Source: G963677445 sp963678275
GTDB taxonomy: Bacteria; Bacteroidota; Ignavibacteria; Ignavibacteriales; Melioribacteraceae
DNA: 64,000 bases
Direction: 5' to 3'
Assembly (NCBI GenBank): GCA_963678275.1
Contig: OY782765.1
Span: 3,844,001 to 3,908,000, forward strand
This document shows, piece after piece, positions 60,865 to 64,000 of this stretch. Numbering within the stretch: position 1 is the first letter of the stretch; every line of letters starts with the position of its first letter. Below the pieces are notes generated by a model. That model saw nothing but the letters and a program-made list of their open reading frames with translations, was not told where the DNA came from and made no database searches. A program made the position numbers and the translations under genes.

Positions 60865-62871
60865 TCACCTTGAATTTTTATAAGCCTCAGCTTCCTGTAT
60901 AGTATTAAAAAATCCGATTTTAATCCTGAAAAAAGTGGCTTTTCTCGCGGGAATATAAGATTCCACAATATAAGCCTGTTCACCTTTTCTTCTAAGCCGG
61001 TTGGCCTCACGTTCGGCAGCCGCTTTATCCCTGAGACTGGAAACCTGAAGAAGATAACGGCTTCCATCGGAAAATATCAGATTTTTTACAAGTTTTATTT
61101 CCGCGCCGTCAAGATATAATCCTGATGGCATACTGTTTTCTTTGGCGGGTGGTTCACTATCGGGTGTATGCACAACCTGCTCAACATTTTTTTCAGTTTC
61201 ACCCTGGTCAGTTTCGGTTGTATTTTCCTCAGAACCGGAATGCAGAGTATCTTCTGAAGGGGTTTCTTTCACCTCGGCAGGCTCTTCAGTTTTGACAGTA
61301 TCACCCGGTTTTTCCAGAAATTCCAGCGGGTTATCATCGGCCGGCTGCAAGATAAAGAGATAAAGCAGCGCCGCTACAACCACAGCCCCGACTCCTCCCC
61401 CGGCAATCCATAAAATTTTACCCTTATCTCCCCCTTCGGTTGTTTTTTTCTCAGGTTTAAGTTTCAGTGGTTTTTCCTCCTCAGTCTGGAATTCAAAATC
61501 GGAATAGATTTCCTTCCAGGATTCATCAATCTCTTTTTTCTTTTTATTTACCCCGTTTTCTTCATTTGTTTCAGGCGCTTCCTGTTCCTTTGATTCTTCC
61601 GATTCCTCATCGGGGATAACTTCGGTTTCCGGCTGCTCTTCACCTGCGACAGGTTCCGGAGATTCCTCATCAGAATCATCTTCCACGGTTAATTCCGGTT
61701 CCTCGTCCTTGTCCGGTTCCTCTTCATTATCCTCAGGTGGTAATATATCGCCAAAATCAGGTTCCTCATCCGATTCTTCTTCAACATCTTCAAGTTCGGG
61801 AAGATCGGGTATAACTATTTCATCCGGAAGCTCTTCATCCTCCCCGGCAGGTTCCTCTTCCGGTTCCGAGATATCATTCCGCAATTCTTCTTCCGGTTCC
61901 TCCTCTTCATCCTGTTCGGCAAAAAAGCTCTCTTCTTCCTCCTCATCTCCTTTATTATCGGGGTCAAAAAACTCATCCTGCGGGGATTCATCAATTATTG
62001 TTTCTTCGAAAAAATCCTCAATAGATTCTTCCACCTCAGGTTCCTGTTCTCCCTCCTCTTCATCACCCCAGTCCCATTCTAATTCTTCTTCGGCTGCGTC
62101 AGTCTGCTCTTCCTCCTCTTTTTTTACTTCCTCTTCGGTTTCAAGGTCAAGATTTTCCCCTATTGAGTCCCAGCTAATTTCCTCCTCATCCGCTTCAGAT
62201 TCACTTTTTTCCTCTTCCGGAAGAGTTATGTTTTCTTCATCCTGCTCCGGGATATCTTTAATCTCATCTGTCTGATCTTCTTCACGGGCAAGTTTTTCCT
62301 CTTCGATAAGTTTATCAACATCAGTAAGGAAATCGAACTCCTCATCGCTGAACTCATCTTCAGGTTTCTGATCATTTTCTTCTGTCTCGTCAACAGGGGG
62401 AATTTCAGCGTCGCCCGATTCGGAAAGGGAATCAACGATATTATCCCAAATATCATATTCATCAAATTTTTCCGCTGAAGCAATAAGTTCCACAGCTCTC
62501 GATTCAATATTTCTCATCAGACCGCCGGTGTCAATTATGGAAGCGTCGCCGTCACTGAAAAGAGACTCCTCATCGGAAAGATCATTTCCCAGGTAGCCTG
62601 AAATATCGAGTGAAATAAAAGCCGAGTTCGTTGCCCTGGTAAGATCGGCGGGCATTGAAGACAAAATTAATTCACCCGGCTCACCCTCCTCACCCGCTTC
62701 AGTGAATGAATCGGCTGTTTTAAATTGAAATACACCAAGGCCTTTTATTTTAATGGCGCCGGTTACCTCAAGCGCTTCAAGCACCTTTGCTATCAGCATA
62801 CGGTAGGCGCTTTCCTTCGCGGATTTGGATACACCAAGTATTTCTGCGACTTTGTCTTTTAGCAGTTCCAT
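60865..62871 (-). CDS. HU-like domain / SPOR domain fusion with acidic linker
   Basis: A 668-residue protein from the ATG at 62871; a GTG three codons upstream also opens the frame. Residues about 1-95 are HU-like (KVAEILGVSKSAKESAYRMLIAKVLEALEVTGAIKIKGLGVFQF), a DNA-binding family member related to Bacteroidota HU-CCDC81. Residues about 110-470 are extremely acidic (Glu/Asp over half) and low complexity. One TM segment (ILWIAGGGVGAVVVAALLYLFI, about 490-510) follows, then a SPOR domain (about 592-668: RYLLQVSSLRDKAAAEREANRLRRKG). The SPOR domain binds denuded peptidoglycan in the periplasm while HU-like part faces the cytoplasm. Possible bridge between chromosome and cell wall. Between the outer-membrane barrel gene and the Ton genes. 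Confidence 0.85.
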   Translation of the reverse strand: MELLKDKVAEILGVSKSAKESAYRMLIAKVLEALEVTGAIKIKGLGVFQFKTADSFTEAGEEGEPGELILSSMPADLTRATNSAFISLDISGYLGNDLSDEESLFSDGDASIIDTGGLMRNIESRAVELIASAEKFDEYDIWDNIVDSLSESGDAEIPPVDETEENDQKPEDEFSDEEFDFLTDVDKLIEEEKLAREEDQTDEIKDIPEQDEENITLPEEEKSESEADEEEISWDSIGENLDLETEEEVKKEEEEQTDAAEEELEWDWGDEEEGEQEPEVEESIEDFFEETIIDESPQDEFFDPDNKGDEEEEESFFAEQDEEEEPEEELRNDISEPEEEPAGEDEELPDEIVIPDLPELEDVEEESDEEPDFGDILPPEDNEEEPDKDEEPELTVEDDSDEESPEPVAGEEQPETEVIPDEESEESKEQEAPETNEENGVNKKKKEIDESWKEIYSDFEFQTEEEKPLKLKPEKKTTEGGDKGKILWIAGGGVGAVVVAALLYLFILQPADDNPLEFLEKPGDTVKTEEPAEVKETPSEDTLHSGSEENTTETDQGETEKNVEQVVHTPDSEPPAKENSMPSGLYLDGAEIKLVKNLIFSDGSRYLLQVSSLRDKAAAEREANRLRRKGEQAYIVESYIPARKATFFRIKIGFFNTIQEAEAYKNSR

Positions 62872-62937
62872 AACAAACACTTTAATTTTGAATATAAATT
62901 AAAAAATAAACAGGCTAATCCGCAAATAAAAATGGAT

Positions 62938-64000
62938 TTACCATCCGTATGAAAGATTCAAAAGCAGATCAAGAGGTATATTGCTATAGCCGGGGAAATA
63001 ATAATTTTCCCTGTTCAGGATATTTTTTATCTCAAGTCCGGCCGAAAAATCTTTGATCACAATATAATCAGCTCCGATATTAAGATCAGCAAAAAATGGC
63101 AATTCTTCAATATTATTAATATTTGTGTATGATTTCCATTGAAGCATCGCTCCGGCGTAAACGGTAAGTTTGTTCAGCAGATCTACAGAATAATTAAAAA
63201 AACCGGAATATCGGGGCAGAAGGGGGATAAAAGCTTCATTGCTTTTGATATCGCGCGCGTTCAGTTCGGCATAAAATCTGCCGTTGGGACCAGTGTGGAA
63301 ATAAAATTTAAGAAATCCGGAAATATTGGTTGTCTCCCCATATACTGACTGCTCAAAAATACCATCTGAATTTGTATCGGAGAACCAGGCGTAATTTTCC
63401 CCTTTGTAATATTCCCCGCCGGCAATCACTTCAATATATTTTTCAAACTCATATTTAAGCGCCGCTTTTATTCTGTTTTTATATTTGGTAAGATCATACC
63501 CGGTAAAAGAAGTTGTAAAGCAGGCGTTTTTATTAAAAAGATATGGCGCCGATACCAGGTCGGTTCCCGGGATATATTCAACAGAAAAGGTGATAAATTT
63601 TCCTGCTTTAAAGAACAGATTGGCGACCGGGGAGAAAAATTTTTCATCCTCCAGTTTCGCGTAATATGCTCCCGCTCCAAGGCCGAAGCTTCGAAAACGG
63701 GCAAGTGAAAGAACTGCCTTCCCCGACATATATGCTTTATCAAAATCGGGGGAATAATCATCTTCATTTTTAACATTCATAATATTGCCATCCGCCTCAA
63801 GCCGCAGCCCCAGGAATTTCCATTCGAAGCCCCCATTAGCGTCAAGGAGAATCCTGATTGCTTCGGTATCATTAACAAGATGATCGGTAATTTTAAATCT
63901 TTCACCGCCGGTAATTATATGATAATTAAAAACGGAAGAACTTTTCTGAAGAAGGGATAACTGAAATTTCCCTCTGCCAATAGTTCTTTCGAGGGATGGA
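62938..64000 (-). CDS. Outer-membrane beta-barrel protein, partial
   Basis: The frame has no stop from the window edge at 64000 down to 62938 (353 codons), so the ATG at 63780 is only internal. Alternating strands with aromatic residues, such as RFKITDHLVNDTEAIRILLDANGGFEWKFLGLRLEADG, FITFSVEYIPGTDLVSAPYLF, GFLKFYFHTGPNGRFYAELNARD, and NYYFPGYSNIPLDLLLNLSYGW, end in an aromatic C-terminal residue, the BAM signal. This is the C-terminal part of a TonB-dependent-receptor-like or other large barrel. It is the first visible gene of the Ton operon, 67 nt ahead of the HU-SPOR gene. Confidence 0.8.
   Translation of the reverse strand, partial: PSLERTIGRGKFQLSLLQKSSSVFNYHIITGGERFKITDHLVNDTEAIRILLDANGGFEWKFLGLRLEADGNIMNVKNEDDYSPDFDKAYMSGKAVLSLARFRSFGLGAGAYYAKLEDEKFFSPVANLFFKAGKFITFSVEYIPGTDLVSAPYLFNKNACFTTSFTGYDLTKYKNRIKAALKYEFEKYIEVIAGGEYYKGENYAWFSDTNSDGIFEQSVYGETTNISGFLKFYFHTGPNGRFYAELNARDIKSNEAFIPLLPRYSGFFNYSVDLLNKLTVYAGAMLQWKSYTNINNIEELPFFADLNIGADYIVIKDFSAGLEIKNILNRENYYFPGYSNIPLDLLLNLSYGW

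Noticed and set aside
61709..62275. 188-codon Ser-rich plus-strand frame
   Set aside because: Serine runs are the antisense reading of the acidic GAA/GAG-rich linker of the HU-SPOR gene.

Overview
The window is a stretch of chromosome from a bacterium of moderate-to-low GC with a Gram-negative envelope. It encodes lipoproteins, a TonB/ExbB/ExbD set, an outer-membrane beta-barrel, RlpA and a TIGR03545/TIGR03546-type pair. An HU-like/SPOR fusion, many exported TPR and LamG-like proteins, and REP-like intergenic hairpins point to the FCB superphylum (Bacteroidota and relatives), probably a little-cultivated lineage. No rRNA or ribosomal protein genes are present, so the phylum is inferred, not shown.

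Layout. 1-6300: the 5' part of an exported-protein gene runs off the left edge. It is followed by a visibly AT-rich, translationally coupled two-gene cassette (935-4353: a helical-repeat protein plus a PD-(D/E)xK-like nuclease protein) and a 620-aa protein with a TerD-like C-terminus. 6300-9764: repeats, an abnormal tRNA-like locus, a RelE/RHH toxin-antitoxin pair, and a three-gene flavodoxin/flavodoxin/TetR operon with a promoter and operator-like dyad. 10289-18598: rhomboid protease, TPR lipoprotein, DUF1579-like protein, methyltransferases, exported proteins and an FKBP/SlyD-type prolyl isomerase. 19797-25020: two overlapping sensor-kinase genes. 25404-36934: sugar isomerase-like protein, esterase, lipoproteins, a metalloprotease-like lipoprotein, a POT transporter, a decayed YhcG (DUF1016) gene beside a Fic gene, and the TIGR03545/46-like pair. 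37029-38593: an AT-rich BglII-type restriction-modification system. 38676-47413: M28 peptidase and central metabolism (class I aldolase, CutC, aspartate aminotransferase coupled to PEP carboxykinase, RlpA). 47414-55383: a 423-bp tandem duplication, a MITE, and tandem pairs of secreted TPR and LamG-like paralogues. 55415-57260: a DUF4143 ATPase behind four 33-bp-spaced repeats, facing an AbrB-type protein. 57405-64000: zinc-type CDF exporter, methyltransferase and a minus-strand envelope operon (outer-membrane barrel, HU-SPOR, ExbB, ExbD, TonB).

Functionally, AspC supplies oxaloacetate to PckA for PEP synthesis, and with the nearby class I aldolase this suggests gluconeogenic growth. The Ton-like operon couples proton-motive force to an outer-membrane protein. 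Defence and conflict modules are scattered between housekeeping genes: the 935-4353 cassette, the RelE pair, the YhcG remnant with Fic, the BglII-type system and the DUF4143/AbrB locus. The best candidate for an undescribed system is the 935-4353 cassette. Intergenic regions are rich in dispersed repeats: a ~40-bp unit containing TTCTACGCAAAATGGCAAG, REP-like hairpin arrays and foldback elements.
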